This document shows positions 11,481 to 22,699 of a stretch of DNA of 64,000 bases, one piece after another. The position numbers and the translations under genes are program-made. The notes beneath the pieces were generated by a model. The model had not been told where the DNA came from, did not search any database, and was given only the letters and a program-made list of their open reading frames with translations. Source of the DNA: Sepiola atlantica (Eukaryota; Mollusca; Cephalopoda; Sepiida; Sepiolidae); contig OY744551.1 of assembly GCA_963556195.1 (NCBI GenBank), forward strand, positions 10,212,600 through 10,276,599, written 5' to 3'. Positions within the stretch are counted from its first letter, which is position 1. Every line of letters begins with the position of its first letter.

Positions 11481-12028
11481 CACCCAAATAAAATTAAGGA
11501 TGCCTCCAGAGCACTACTAAAGCCACCCTTTCCGAATTTCTTGATGTCCGAAAAGACGCTTAAGAAATGTTAAACAGCAGTCCATATACGTATATGGACT
11601 GCTGTTTGTAACTTGGAGTAATGTCTTTCCTGATTATGTTTCTCAATTTGTATGACCTGGATGGACTGTATGGATTCAACAAAAAGTATGTTTTTGGGTT
11701 GATATGTTTGATGTTATGTATTTTTATGTATTTGTGTATATAATTTTATATATTTTCAAAGCGTAATTTTATTACCTGTAGTAGTATAACTGCGGTATTG
11801 GTCCTCTGAAGAGAAGAATTATCTTTGAAAACTCATGAGCTAAGGACTTAAGGATACTTTGCTTGAACTTTGAATTCTAATAAAATTTGATTGACACCTT
11901 ATTTTATTACTTCATTTTATATTATAATATTAATGCTCTATCCAGTATATTGAGCTTCAGTTTTTATCCGGATGTTTCACTAATTATAAGATATTAGTTG
12001 ACGCTTATATCTTTTGTTGGATTGCTTC

Positions 12029-12132
<104 letters not shown>

Positions 12133-12401
12133 TTTTTTGGTTTATTAAAGAAATGCCTTCCGATATAGATTATAATTTTTGAATTAACGAAAATAACGAC
12201 ACCCATCATTGTTATTGTTGTCCTTGTATATAAAAAACAAGAATTCCTTCTGATTGAATCCAGTTAGGGGAGCATGTTGAGCAATTCTTACCTGTAAGCG
12301 TTGGATGGTACGCGACACGTAGTCATTGTCACACTGACCAAGAAAACGATAAACTACGATGTTATACTGAGGGGGGAGGGACACCATCCTTATGAAAGGA
12401 G

Positions 12402-12601
12402 NNNNNNNNNNNNNNNNNNNNNNNNNNNNNNNNNNNNNNNNNNNNNNNNNNNNNNNNNNNNNNNNNNNNNNNNNNNNNNNNNNNNNNNNNNNNNNNNNNN
12501 NNNNNNNNNNNNNNNNNNNNNNNNNNNNNNNNNNNNNNNNNNNNNNNNNNNNNNNNNNNNNNNNNNNNNNNNNNNNNNNNNNNNNNNNNNNNNNNNNNNN
12601 N
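12402..12601. other. Assembly gap, 200 N
   Basis: Exactly 200 unknown bases. The two flanks carry similar Penelope GIY-YIG sequence, so the gap may hide a tandem or mis-joined copy. The length looks conventional and may not equal the true gap size. Confidence 0.99.
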
Positions 12602-12879
12602 TGTGTAAAATAGAGAATGCCTTATCCGAGTGCCTTCCAGTACAAACTTGGCACTGCAATAAATGATCACCAATATCCGACTTGTTGGGCTTGTGAATGC
12701 CGGGATGTCGGCCACTATCTGTGCCTACGTATTGCAGGGGAGGGGCATGTTGAGCAATTCTTACCTCTAAGCGTTGGATGGTATGCCCCACGTAGTCAGC
12801 GTCGCTATGACTAAGAAAACGATAAACAACAATATTATACTGAGTAACGGGGGACACCATTTAAGAAAGGAAGGGAAAA

Positions 12880-13680
12880 CACTTTTAGTCCTGAATACCG
12901 TTCGAACTTTAGATGCAAAAAAAAAAGTGAAACGATTGAGGAAATTTTATGTGATAACTCCCGACATTTAATAACAAATCCATGGAAGCTTCACATAAAC
13001 AAGACATTTTGAGGGCTGAAAATTGTTTCACTTCAAAGGCAGCGATTTTCTCTTTTATACATCTCTAAATGGCATTGGACAAGTGGATCCATTCAACTAC
13101 TTGTGTTGTAATATTACGTCGGATGATAAAAGTGGCACGGAAATCAAGAAACGAATCGCAATGACAAAATCCGCTGTCCATAGCATGGAGGGCATCTTTT
13201 AGAACAGAAACATAAAAATGAACACAAAAATCAGAATCTTGAAGGCGTACGTATGGTCAATCCTATTTTACAGTTGCGAATGTTGGACATTGTCGAAAGT
13301 GGCTGAAAGTCGTTTAGAAGCAGCAGAGATATGATTTCTAAGAAGAATTCTACGAATCTCATGGATAGAAAGGAAGAAAAACGAAGAAATCATGCGTAAG
13401 GTTGACTGCAACAGGTCGCTTCTCAATACTGTCCACGCCAGACAGTTGAAGTTCTTCGGCCATATAATGCAGGCGGACGGCTTGGAGAAAAGCTTGATGT
13501 TAGGAAAAATCGACGGCAAAAAGAGTAGAGGAAGACAGCGTACCAAGTTCACAGATGGCCTCAACAGGGTCACTGGAATCACGACTCTAGATCTCATCAG
13601 AAAGACCGAATGCAGAGAAGAATGGAGAGCCATGATCATCGATGTCTGCAAACAGACCTGATACCTGAAGAAGAAAGTGT
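12880..13680 (+). mobile_element. LINE RT C-terminal fragment (family B)
   Basis: From 13240 the + strand encodes LKAYVWSILFYSCECWTLSK, then FLRRILRISWIERKKNEEIM, RQLKFFGHIMQAD, KKSRGRQRTKF and EEWRAMI, with one stop at 13330. These are the conserved C-terminal blocks of the RT polyprotein of a widespread animal LINE family (the FLRRILRISW/GHIMR/RGRQR region). It lies inside the Penelope-like element in the opposite orientation. The 5' end is truncated. No clear target duplication was identified. Confidence 0.75.
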
Positions 13681-14884
13681 ATGTCACGGGTAACCATTTT
13701 AAGAAAGGATTTCTGTTATGCTATCAAGCTCTGCATCTAGTTTAGCACGAGAGCAAATCAGCAAAACCCGATGTATTAACATTTTAGTCAGATTAATTCT
13801 TCTGATTTTAGGGCCGAACGAATCCCAGCGAATATACTGACCTGTGAAAGTAGGTTTTCTGTATATGCTGGTGACGAAACAAACATCTTATCTTTCGACA
13901 AGAACGTCTAAGAAAAATAAAGAGTTATTCATCCCCCCTTTTCATGGTAAACATCAATGCAGGATGAAGTAAATTTAGATGACGTAAAAAGCCCTCAGTC
14001 TCCGTACGGGATGTAAATATAGCAAAAATATCATCCACGTAACGGAAATAACCCTAACCCTAACCGGTTTCGGCAACAGATCAAACAACTGTTGCTCTTG
14101 AAAACCAGCAAAAATATTGGACAAAACAGGGCCCAAAGAACTTCCCATTGCTACCTCATCGATTTGACGATACATGTTCCCGTCAAAGCTAAATTCAACA
14201 GACTTAGTAGCTAAACCCATGAGCTGAAGAAATAAATGCTCAGGAAATGCGGGCTTAGCGAGAAAACTACGATAAAACCTATGTTAAGTTTAATCAACTG
14301 AATATAGTTCCACCTGACCAAGTAGTGACGAGGTCAGTGACTCTAATCTTAATGTTACGTGATGAAATCAATACGCTACAGGAACTACCACGTGACATGT
14401 AAATAGTGCCAAATTAGGCGCCAAAAGAGATTCGACTGTTTTATATTTAGTTCGTAATAAATGTTCGTGCCACGTGCACGCGTATTAATTTTTCCTCATT
14501 GATTCTTGTCTTTTCTTCCTCGTCTTTGTGGTTCACTGCCTACCACTATGTCTCACTCTAACACGCATAGTTTAACAGCCTATCGACACAAATCCCGATA
14601 GTTTCATCAAGATACACATTGGTGAACAAACTGGACGTATCAAACAAACATAGGTAACCAGTATCCAAGAACAGCAGAGTTCGCGAATAAATTCTGCAAA
14701 CCGAAACGAATCAGGAATTCAGAATCCAGAGTATATCTCCAGAACAGGTGTGAGGATTTCAGCTAACCATTTACCTAATTTATATTGGGCTGAGCCCACC
14801 ATAGAGAGTATAGGTCTCAGAGGAACATCGTCTTTATGGACCTTGGGTAATCCTAAGATGTTGGGAATGGATTCTATTATAGGT

Positions 14885-15203
14885 TTTATTTACTCCTCCC
14901 CAGGAGTTAGGCACAAGGCCAGTTTTATCTTACTCCCACAAGTAAGATGTGACCCAAGATCGGGTCGAGAAAGTGGGGTTTGAAAAGCCAGCGCTCGAGA
15001 GGTGAGCACTCTGGCCATTTAAAAATTGCCTGGGCAGCCCCGTCGGCATTCCCCGGTAGGGGCGCCTCAGGCAGTAAGCAATAAACTTACTCCTCCCAAA
15101 AGAGGGGAGGCAAAGCCTGGGAGGGTGGACCTCCTAGAACTGCACAGGACAGGCGTGCAGTATCCATCGGAACAGATACTACACTTTGATCTTAGCCAAA
15201 AGG
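14885..15203 (-). mobile_element. U2-headed SINE (copy 1, short subfamily)
   Basis: The - strand starts CCTTTTGGCTAAGATCAAAG, then TGTAGTATCTGTTC, the 5' end of U2 snRNA including the GUAGUA branch-site recognition region. After about 40 bases it leaves U2 and enters a GC-rich body (CTAGGAGGTCCACCCTCCC, then CCTACCGGGGAATGCCGACG) and ends AGGAGTAAATAAAA. An 11-base target duplication, CTATTATAGGT, flanks it at 14874-14884 and 15204-15214. It sits in the Penelope-like element, so it is younger. snRNA-headed SINEs are known in a few animals; the family was recognised here by its U2 head alone. Confidence 0.9.
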
Positions 15204-16499
15204 CTATTATAGGTCTCTTTGGAAAGACATATCCGACATTGAGTGTTGAGTGTCCTGTCTTTAAGATTGGCATTGCCTAAATGTTCAGATTTTGTGGGAT
15301 CGTCAAGTATCATCATAATTTTTTTTGATATAATCCTGTTAGGGCAACCTAACAAAATAAAACCGAGTTATTTCCCTTGGACAAAAGAAAAAAGAGTTAT
15401 CGCCCTTGTATAAAAGAGGTCGTCTGCCATGACAGTGAAAAATAAACAGAACGGCTCTCACGGTCAAACAAGCATCTCGCGTTCAGCGGTTTTCTACATT
15501 TCAATTTAATCGGTGTTTTTGTTAAATAAATCTGTTAATGGTTCTACTTCGTACTTCCTTCATTTTTTTTTAGTTGTAATTGAATCGATAACGTATAAAC
15601 ATCCAGACGTAACAAATCCCTATGGTCGAGAATGACGACTCCCGAACCCTTGTCTTGTTTAGTAATATAAATATCCTTCTTGCGATTAAGGGCTTTAATG
15701 GCCCTGAAATGGTTGGCTTGCCACACAAAAGAATTCGAGTCAATAGGACTACTTACAAAACTATGGACAATATCAACAAGACACGCTCTTAGCCAAGCTG
15801 CATCCTCAGACGAAGTGGGCACGTGTCTCTTAAGTTGTAGATACAACATTTCAAATTCGGCAAACACCTTCTCCTTATTGATACGTGAGAGGACAACTCA
15901 ATCGATATCAGATAAGGAATAGTTAGAAAACTATAAAATATGCCTATTACTTGTCTGACCCAAGCCAAACTTCCTATTAATAAGAAAACTCAAAAAGCTT
16001 TGAAATTTCGATGTACGTCTTTCTGCACAATATCACCAGATGAAATATATCTGGAGAATCGTATTTTGTCAAGAAATTACAAAAACCACCGATCAGTAGT
16101 AGAATGGGGACCTTGAGTTTACTTTCGTTTCCATTATTTTGTCCTCATAATCCATGAGCGATGTTTCTGACAAAGGGGGGAGAACTGCTGTTTTCTGGGG
16201 CAGAATCTATCCATCTAGCACTTATCGTTGACCAGTTTTGGCCCTTGAAGTAGTATTTTCTTTTTAGCTCTTTACATCAAGTAGCTTCATGCCTTGTCTG
16301 GAGCGATTTTCATAAAAAAACAAACAAACAAACAAAAAATACAAGATTCCACAGCCGGCGATATTTTCTTTTAACTGAAACAAAACCTGTAGATAAATGG
16401 ACAATTTCCTCTTAAAAAAAAAAAAAGCACGTTCAACATTCACTGGATTGCTAGCTTTTACTTTCAAGACACGTCTAGAAATATATACCCTGGTAAGAC

Positions 16500-16760
16500 G
16501 TGATTCGCTAAACAACCCCGAAACGAACCCGCCTGCGACGGTTCGGGCACGTTTGCAGGCGTCCTGACGTAACTATGCTCAGGAATGTTCTCAATCCCCA
16601 ACCACTTCGACATTGGCGTCGCCGTCAGCTGAAGACTTGGTTAGACACAGTCAAAGCCGATCTCACTTCCCTCATTGGCCCTTAAGTTTATAATGTATGT
16701 CGATGGAAGGAGTGGCTCAGCTGATCTGTGGCCGTGACGTTCAACCCAACGCAATGAGCA
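16500..16760 (+). mobile_element. LINE RT C-terminal fragment (family C)
   Basis: In one frame from about 16520 it reads RLRRFGHVCRRPDVTMLRNV, then LRHWRRRQLKTWLDTVKAD and LIGP. These are the RWFGHV...RPRGRQ...TW blocks at the end of a LINE polyprotein. It is a short remnant with no start or RT palm. 15210-15540 and 16170-16500 hold Penelope-derived or AT-rich sequence without further clear domains. Confidence 0.65.
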
Positions 16761-17099
16761 AGATTCATTCGTGACTGCGAATCAAAGGGCCGGCTCAACC
16801 TAAAAGGGGCAAGCCGAAATAAGTACAAGTAAATAAACAACCCCCCACCCCCGGAGAAAAGACACTTTGAATTGAAGAGAAATAATCTTGACCCCCCCCA
16901 CCCCATCCAATAATTTCATTTAACCTCTTTATAAGAGTTGCGTATTACCTGTCCTGTAAATAGTACAACCTTTTTTAAACTTATCAACTAAAATTTACAA
17001 ACGTTTTTTTTTAAATTATTTTAAATTTGATCATGTTACATTCCGGGTTTTAATTTAGATTTTTTTTCCTTTCTTTTCCTTTATTTTTTTCAATATGAA

Positions 17100-17215
17100 C
17101 ATCTACGACTTTTTCTCAGACTTTTTCTCCGCCTGATGAGATCTTAGTTTCTAATAACTAATGATCGATAACATCGACATGCCAGTGTAGCGGCTTTTTC
17201 TACATGTCTGTATGA
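17100..17215. repeat. Fragment of a palindromic repeat (arm shared with 63.8-64.0 kb)
   Basis: GATCGATAACATCGACATGC continues into CAGTGT and later TACATGTCTGT, all found as both arms of the inverted repeat at 63806-63995. CTGATGAGATCT also occurs in both. This copy keeps one arm only. Confidence 0.6.
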
Positions 17216-17332
17216 AAAACAATTATATAAATAGCTCTATTTACTATTAAGCACTATTATATAAGCCCGTTTGAAATTATTTGGATTTTTTATACTGTGG
17301 ATGTTTACTTTACCTGGATTACTATATATATA

Positions 17333-17668
17333 TATGGGAAATGAAAAAGGAAAACCAAAAAGGATGTTTTTTTTATATATTCATCAACGTTTCGTCTTTA
17401 TTTGTAAGACTTCCTCAGGATGATAATTTTAAGAAAAATGTCATGCAAGTACGTGAACATATTGAGTTGACAATATGGGTTGATGAGAAAAAGTAGTAGC
17501 CATTACTGGGTGCGCAGGACCGAGGTCCATGCTTAATGAAGTCAGTAGCATGGAATCTGACATTTTTCTTAAAATTATCATCCTGAGGAAGTCTTACAAA
17601 TAAAGACGAAACGTTCATGAATATATAAAAAAAACATCCTTTTTGGTTTTCCTTTTTCATTTCCCATT
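17333..17668. repeat. Foldback copy of the hammerhead-like repeat family D
   Basis: GGAAATGAAAAAGGAAAACC on the + strand and its reverse complement at about 17640-17668 bound an inverted repeat with arms of about 115 bases. The arms carry CATCAACGTTTCGTCTTTAT and GACTTCCTCAGGATGATAAT. On the strand that reads CCTGAGGA...GACGAAACG, a hammerhead-like core is visible (CUGANGA, a 5-bp stem II, GAAA), with TCATC/GATGA as stem I but no closable stem III. Relatives are at 19351-19630, 53709-53945 and 63387-63600. Confidence 0.65.
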
Positions 17669-17694
17669 ACGTCGGATTACCTTCATCCTTCCTT

Positions 17695-17748
<54 letters not shown>

Positions 17749-17752
<4 letters not shown>

Positions 17753-17800
17753 TAGCAAAACCTACCCGCGGTCCGGGTAGCAATTAATTGGGAGAAGGGA
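17749..17800. repeat. ACTAGC...CCGGGTAG repeat start
   Basis: ACTAGCAAAACCTACCCGCG after an AT tract resembles the ACTAGY...CCCGGCG motif at 10614 and 34649. This suggests the same end of a dispersed element. 17800-18235 has no recognisable gene. Confidence 0.35.
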
Positions 17801-18237
17801 GGGGGCGTTAATTTAAAAAAAAATTACTCAGAGAATTGCATAATTTTAATACACTTTGGTAAATTTGTAGATTAACATCCTCAGCTACATTACCCCCCCC
17901 CTTGAAAATGAGATTCGTTTTAGTCATTCTAGATTGTTAGGGCAGTTAATGTTTTTAACACTAACCCTAAGTTTGACTGGCAAGATCGTAAAACCACACG
18001 CAATCGCCACAAAAAGGTCCCCCTCCCTAGAAAAAAAAAATAACGCACAGAATTCATCTTCAATGGCATAAAACCCTAGAATGGCATGAAAATAGAGGAT
18101 TATTTTGCGTTAAATTTATATACTAAACTGATCCCCCATTCTAAATTCAAAAATATTTTTTGTTGTTTCTCTTTCGGCCAGGTTTTTCAGGATATTCACA
18201 GGTAACCGTCTGAAAAAGTAGAATATCATTTTATCGA

Positions 18238-18480
18238 GAGTGGGGTGGTATAGGGTATGGTGGTGTGGGGTATGGTGGTGTGGGGTATGGTGGTGTAGGG
18301 TATGGTGGTGTAGGGTATGGTGGTGTGGGGTATGGTGGTGTGGGGTATGGTGGTGTGGGGTATGGTGGTGTTGGGTATGGTGGTGTGGGGTATGGTGGTG
18401 TGGGGTATGGTGGTGTGGGGTATGGTGGTGTGGGGTATGGTGGTGTGGGGTATGGTGGTGTGGGGTATGGTGGTGTAGGG
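18238..18480. repeat. 15-bp minisatellite, about 16 units
   Basis: Unit TATGGTGGTGTGGGG with few point variants. It is open in several frames only because the unit length is a multiple of three. No protein is inferred. Confidence 0.95.
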
Positions 18481-18769
18481 GTGTTAATCTACAATAATAT
18501 CCAAATTTTCAATATTTTTTATTTATGCCATAAAAATAAGATATTTAATTAGTTAGATCATTTTAAAGTTATTTTTTCGTAATTTGGAAAGCTCACAGTT
18601 CTAGTAAACCTTTGTTTTTATTTGTCAATGAGAATACTGAAAAGGTCTTGGTAAACATTAAAAAAATAAGTTTGTTATTAAAATTTATAAATTAGGCATT
18701 AACAAAAAAGTTATTTATTTATTTTTCACAGAAAATGTAAAAACTGCAAAAAGAGGGCGAGTGAAAAGG

Positions 18770-18813
<44 letters not shown>

Positions 18814-19256
18814 AGAGAGAGAGATATATACAACCACACTCTCCCTCCTGCTCCCCTTTTCTCGCTTCTGTGTCGCTTTTAGCAAGCCACAACCTTCGGT
18901 AAGGTCGTCAGCGAGCGCATGGAGTTAACATTTAAGGTGTTTTAGTTATTTTTCCGATTTATTTATTAAATAACTTTAAATTTAATTACTGTTCATATAG
19001 ACGAAACTATTGCATATAGATAGCAAACATAAGCAACTGCAATTCCAAATTAAGAATACTAAACATTAATTAATTATGAATGGTTTAAAAAATAGTTATG
19101 CTAATTAGGCAGTCAAAAGGTTCTCTCTTAATATCTTATCTCCACTATATATACAGAATATCAAATATCATGTATTATTGATTTAAATAACAGTAACCCG
19201 TTTTGATTATAATATAGGAGTGATAAATGAAAAAAAACTTTCGCATTTATTCATTT

Positions 19257-19257
<1 letters not shown>
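18481..19257. other. No gene seen
   Basis: AT-rich sequence with a GA microsatellite at 18775-18825. No coding, RNA or element signature was recognised. Confidence 0.6.
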
Positions 19258-19319
<62 letters not shown>

Positions 19320-19350
19320 AAAGGAAGGGTGAGGGTAATCCGACGTAATA

Positions 19351-19632
19351 GGAAATGAAAAAGGAAAAACCAAAAGATGTTTTTTTATGTATTCATCAGC
19401 ATTTCGTCTTTATTTGTAAGACTTCCTCAGGTTGATAATTTTAAGAAAAATGTCATGCAAGTACATAGAAATATTGGGTTGACATGATGGGTTAATGAGA
19501 AGAAGTAGCACTTCTCTCAGCCCGGACCTGGGTCATGCGCTCCTAGTAGTGCCTACTACTTCTTCTCATCAACCCATCATGTCAACCCAATATTTCTATG
19601 TACTTGCATGACATTTTTCTTAAAATTTGAAA
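19351..19632. repeat. Foldback copy of hammerhead-like repeat family D
   Basis: Begins with GAAATGAAAAAGGAAAAACC, then CATTTCGTCTTTATTTGTAA and CTTCCTCAGG. From about 19434 the sequence AATTTTAAGAAAAATGTCAT...GAGAAGAAGTAG folds back on its reverse complement ending at 19628. The centre holds CTCTCAGCCCGGACCTGGGT. Confidence 0.65.
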
Positions 19633-19779
19633 ACTTTTCTGTTTTTAATTAAATTCTAATACCAATTGATGATGATTGTATTTTAACAATCGAAATATTT
19701 TGGTAGAATTATTCAATCTGTGTTTTTGAGTTTATTTTTGCTAGTTGTTGATTTGCTAATCCTTTATTCCATTTTTATT

Positions 19780-19781
19780 TT

Positions 19782-19869
<88 letters not shown>

Positions 19870-19892
19870 GTGCGTGTGTGTGTGTGTGTGTT
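19780..19892. repeat. CA, AT and GT microsatellite
   Basis: ACAC, then TATA, then GTGT repeats form a large imperfect palindrome. Confidence 0.95.
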
Positions 19893-20565
19893 GTGAGTGT
19901 TGATATCTCGTCTTTCTATGACTGTTTACCGTGGATCAGGTGAGCGTGCCGATGGTTTATATAAAATGCCATTGTATATTCCCCAGTTCACACTTTCTGA
20001 TCAGATATCCTTTTTAGTGCATCTTGTAACCCCCCCCCCCGCCGAATGGGTAAGTAGGGTGGGTGGGGCTATCCACGAGAAAGAGGCTTACCTTACTCTC
20101 ACCTGTCCGCTTCACAAAACTCTTTCGGGCGTTTTCCAATTGAAAGGTTGAAATTCCAATTATAATACCTTTTTTCCTTCTTTTTTTTCTCGTGGTGTAT
20201 ACGCAGTTGCTCACCCCAGATAAAGATTGCTGACCTTTTTCATATTAGTAAGCGCTCCAATTAATCTATTCACGTTTGACATGGAAAACCGACGCGTTAT
20301 TAAGTCTTTTGTCTCCCTTTTTTTTGGAATGTCTTTTGAAAGTCTTATAAAATGCTGTGTTACGCTGATATGGACTTGTCAGATACGTTAAAATGTTAGT
20401 ATATTCTCTTGTTATTCAGTGAGGTTCAAATAAAAAGTTTTAAAATGGTTCGTGCGCAGGTGGACCCACGCAGCATTTCTAGTAAAATCATTAAATACAC
20501 AAATGTTTATTTTTTTAAAAAATCCAATTAAAAGTGTTATAAAGTTGTGTATTGAGAGAGAGGGA

Positions 20566-20674
<109 letters not shown>

Positions 20675-20719
20675 GGGTAGATATAGCAATAGAGATAGAT
20701 AAAGAATGATATAGAGAAA

Positions 20720-20925
20720 ACGTTTTGGCCGATGTAACCTCCGACCTTATGTTTAAGAATATTTGCGATAAGGATTGATAATTTGTATAATTTGGATTAT
20801 TCGGACTACTGTTCTCATCTTGGGTGTTATTCTCACAACGTTTTGGCCGATGTAACCACCGACCTTATGTTTCAGAATATTTGAGATAAGGATTGATAAT
20901 TCGTATTATTTGTAACGTCACATAT
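20720..20925 (-). repeat. Two copies of hammerhead-like repeat family E
   Basis: Two direct copies about 110 bases apart of CGTTTTGGCCGATGTAACC...ACCGACCTTATGTTT. The - strand reads GGTCGGTGGTTACATCGGCC, then AAAACGTTGTGAG, a degraded form of the motif at 63042-63089 in which GAAA has become AAAA. They are remnants. Confidence 0.55.
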
Positions 20926-21282
20926 CGCGGCCATTTTAGGTAAGATGATTCAATATTGCCGGTTTTGTAATAGTTTATAGAAATTGAAATTTTTTTTTAT
21001 AAAATGATGTTTTTTTTTGGGGGGGGGGTAGATTTAGCTGAGAACAAATTTATGAACTTTTTAAATATTTTCCCTTTATGTATCGATTTTGATAAAATCA
21101 TTATGAAATTTTAGCGTACCAGAATGACGAGCGACTCGAAGTCAGCAGCGAACGGTGTAGGGTCAAAATGTGTCCCTCGTCTTAAAGACTTTCTGTTTTG
21201 GTTAATTATAAGTAATCAAATAGGTGTTATGGAAAACTAGGAAAAGTTTTATTTAAAATATATATTTTTTTTTGGGGGGGGG

Positions 21283-21911
21283 GGTACTGATATCGATCCT
21301 GAACCAGTTTTCGTGAGGTTCGACTCGGAAGCGTTCGGCTGTCCTACGCAAACGCCCGAGTGTTGACGAGCCGAATGGTACCAGACGACAATTTTTATAC
21401 GGTGCTGCGTCCCGTGATCTTAAGTTACATTTTCGATAAATTTTCTAAAAGAAACAAAAACAAAACAAGCAAAACATAGCGAAGTTACTGTTATCAAATA
21501 AATATTTTTTGCTATTTTGATACGTTGCTGCGTCCTATAACTTTTAGTTATAGTTGCAAGAAATTTTTTAAACAACAAAACAAATAAAACAAGCAAAACA
21601 GAGCGAAATTACTGTTATCAAATAAATATGTTTAACCCTAACACTAAACCCTAACCCTAAACCCTAACCCTAACCCGAAATTACTGTTATCAAATAAATA
21701 TGTTTAACCCTAACACTAAACCCTAATCCTAAACCCTAACAAAAAACAAAAACAAAAAACAAGCAAAACATTATTATCATAGGACGCAGCACCGTATCAA
21801 AATTGTCGTCTGGTACAAATCGGCTCGTCAACTCTCGGGCGTTTGCGTATGACAGCCGAACGCTTCCGAGTCGAACCTCACGAAAACTGGGTCAGGATCG
21901 ATATCAGTACC
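21283..21911. mobile_element. Foldback element GGTACTGATATCGAT, 629 bp
   Basis: The left end GGTACTGATATCGATCCTGA is the reverse complement of the right end. The inverted repeats extend for about 130 bases, through the CGAGGTTCG-type block, GACGAGCC and CAGACGACAA to GGTGCTGCGTCC. The interior has direct repeats (CAAGCAAAACAGAGCGAAAT, AATTACTGTTATCAAATAAA) and short CCCTAA telomere-like runs at 21638-21740. There is no transposase frame. A larger relative is at 51017-52021. Confidence 0.8.
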
Positions 21912-21949
21912 TTCTTTCTTTTTTTTACAAAAGTAAGTATTCACATAGG

Positions 21950-22014
<65 letters not shown>

Positions 22015-22039
22015 ATTTCAACAGCTACCCGCAGGAGTT

Positions 22040-22690
22040 TCTGTGGCGTCGCCGAGTTAGTATTTACTTCTCTCCCATCGCAGAAAGATGTGACACAAGG
22101 TCAGTAAGTAGGGGTTGAAAGAAAAAGCTAGTGCCCAATAAGCAGAGCACTCTAGCCCTAAAAAAATGCCTGGACAGCCCCGTCGGCATTCCGCAGTAGG
22201 GGTACCCCAGGCGATTAGCAATTGTTATGGAAGGGAGGGGGGGTGTTGGTCCCTTTCGTTACATTTATCGCACGAAATGAATTGAACGAACAACAACCGA
22301 GTAACAGGCAACAAAAAAGGGTTTATTTAACAGAGGGTTGGAACTGTGTCCCAGTGAAGAAAAGAGGCTGCCGGGTCGTCAGCAAATATATTCCAAGTGG
22401 AGATGGCTGCTGCTGGAACGATGCAGGGGAAAGGCAGGAGAGAGATGTTTCTTCGTTGCGGGCCGATTTCTCTCTGCTGAATTCTTCAACTGACCAGGTG
22501 GTAGAAAATAGTCCATGAGGGGACAGTTGATATCAATACGCCTTGCTAGCCGATTGGTCAGTGTATGACCAATTTGCTCACAGGGGACGAGAAGAAATAG
22601 ATCCTATTTCAGTCTGCTACACAATAAACTAATCCCTTCTCAAAATGAGAAGGTAACGCCTGGGAGGGTGGACCTCCTAGAGCTGAACAG
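22040..22690 (-). mobile_element. U2-SINE body, old copy split by a solo LTR
   Basis: 22060-22222 and 22622-22690 match the - strand body of the U2-SINE (GTGACACAAGGTC, GGACAGCCCCGTCGGCATTC, AGGTGGACCTCCTAG in complement order), but at lower identity than the other copies. The U2 head is not recognisable. The copy is interrupted by the LTR at 22223-22621. Confidence 0.75.
22223..22621. mobile_element. Solo LTR, 399 bp, with CAAT target duplication
   Basis: Begins TGTTATGG and ends CTGCTACA, with CAAT at 22219-22222 and 22622-22625. Excision restores the U2-SINE order. It differs from the 710-bp family. Orientation is not determined, as no polyadenylation signal or primer site stands out. Confidence 0.75.
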
Positions 22691-22699
22691 AACCATAAA

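Larger units (their letters stand above)
12190..16170 (-). mobile_element. Decayed Penelope-like element (RT plus GIY-YIG)
   Basis: Reading right to left: N-terminal part at 16150-15540 (SNYSLSDID, REKVFAEFEMLY-like, ITKQDKGSGVVILD); RT fingers and palm at 14880-14590 (GLPKVHKDDVPLRPILSM, LGKWLAEILTPVLE); RT at 14290-13960 (VAMGSSLGPVLSNIFAGF, then a YVDDIFAI block); thumb at 13950-13690 (RKPTFTGQYIRWDSF); and GIY-YIG-type segments at 12860-12605 and 12390-12190 (VVYRFL...DYVGHTIQRLEVRIAQH, later SDIGDHL). This order matches Penelope-like elements carrying a C-terminal GIY-YIG endonuclease. There are many stops and frame changes, so it is a pseudogene. A U2-SINE (14885-15203), a LINE fragment (about 12880-13680) and the assembly gap interrupt it. 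The GIY-YIG segment appears twice around the gap, which may be a real duplication or an assembly artefact. Confidence 0.85.

Noticed and set aside
15140..15200. A functional U2 snRNA gene
   Set aside because: Only about the first 40 bases resemble U2, the Sm site and 3' stem-loops are missing, and target duplications show a SINE insertion.
21640..21740. A chromosome end or true telomere
   Set aside because: The CCCTAA runs are short, imperfect and inside a foldback element with sequence on both sides.
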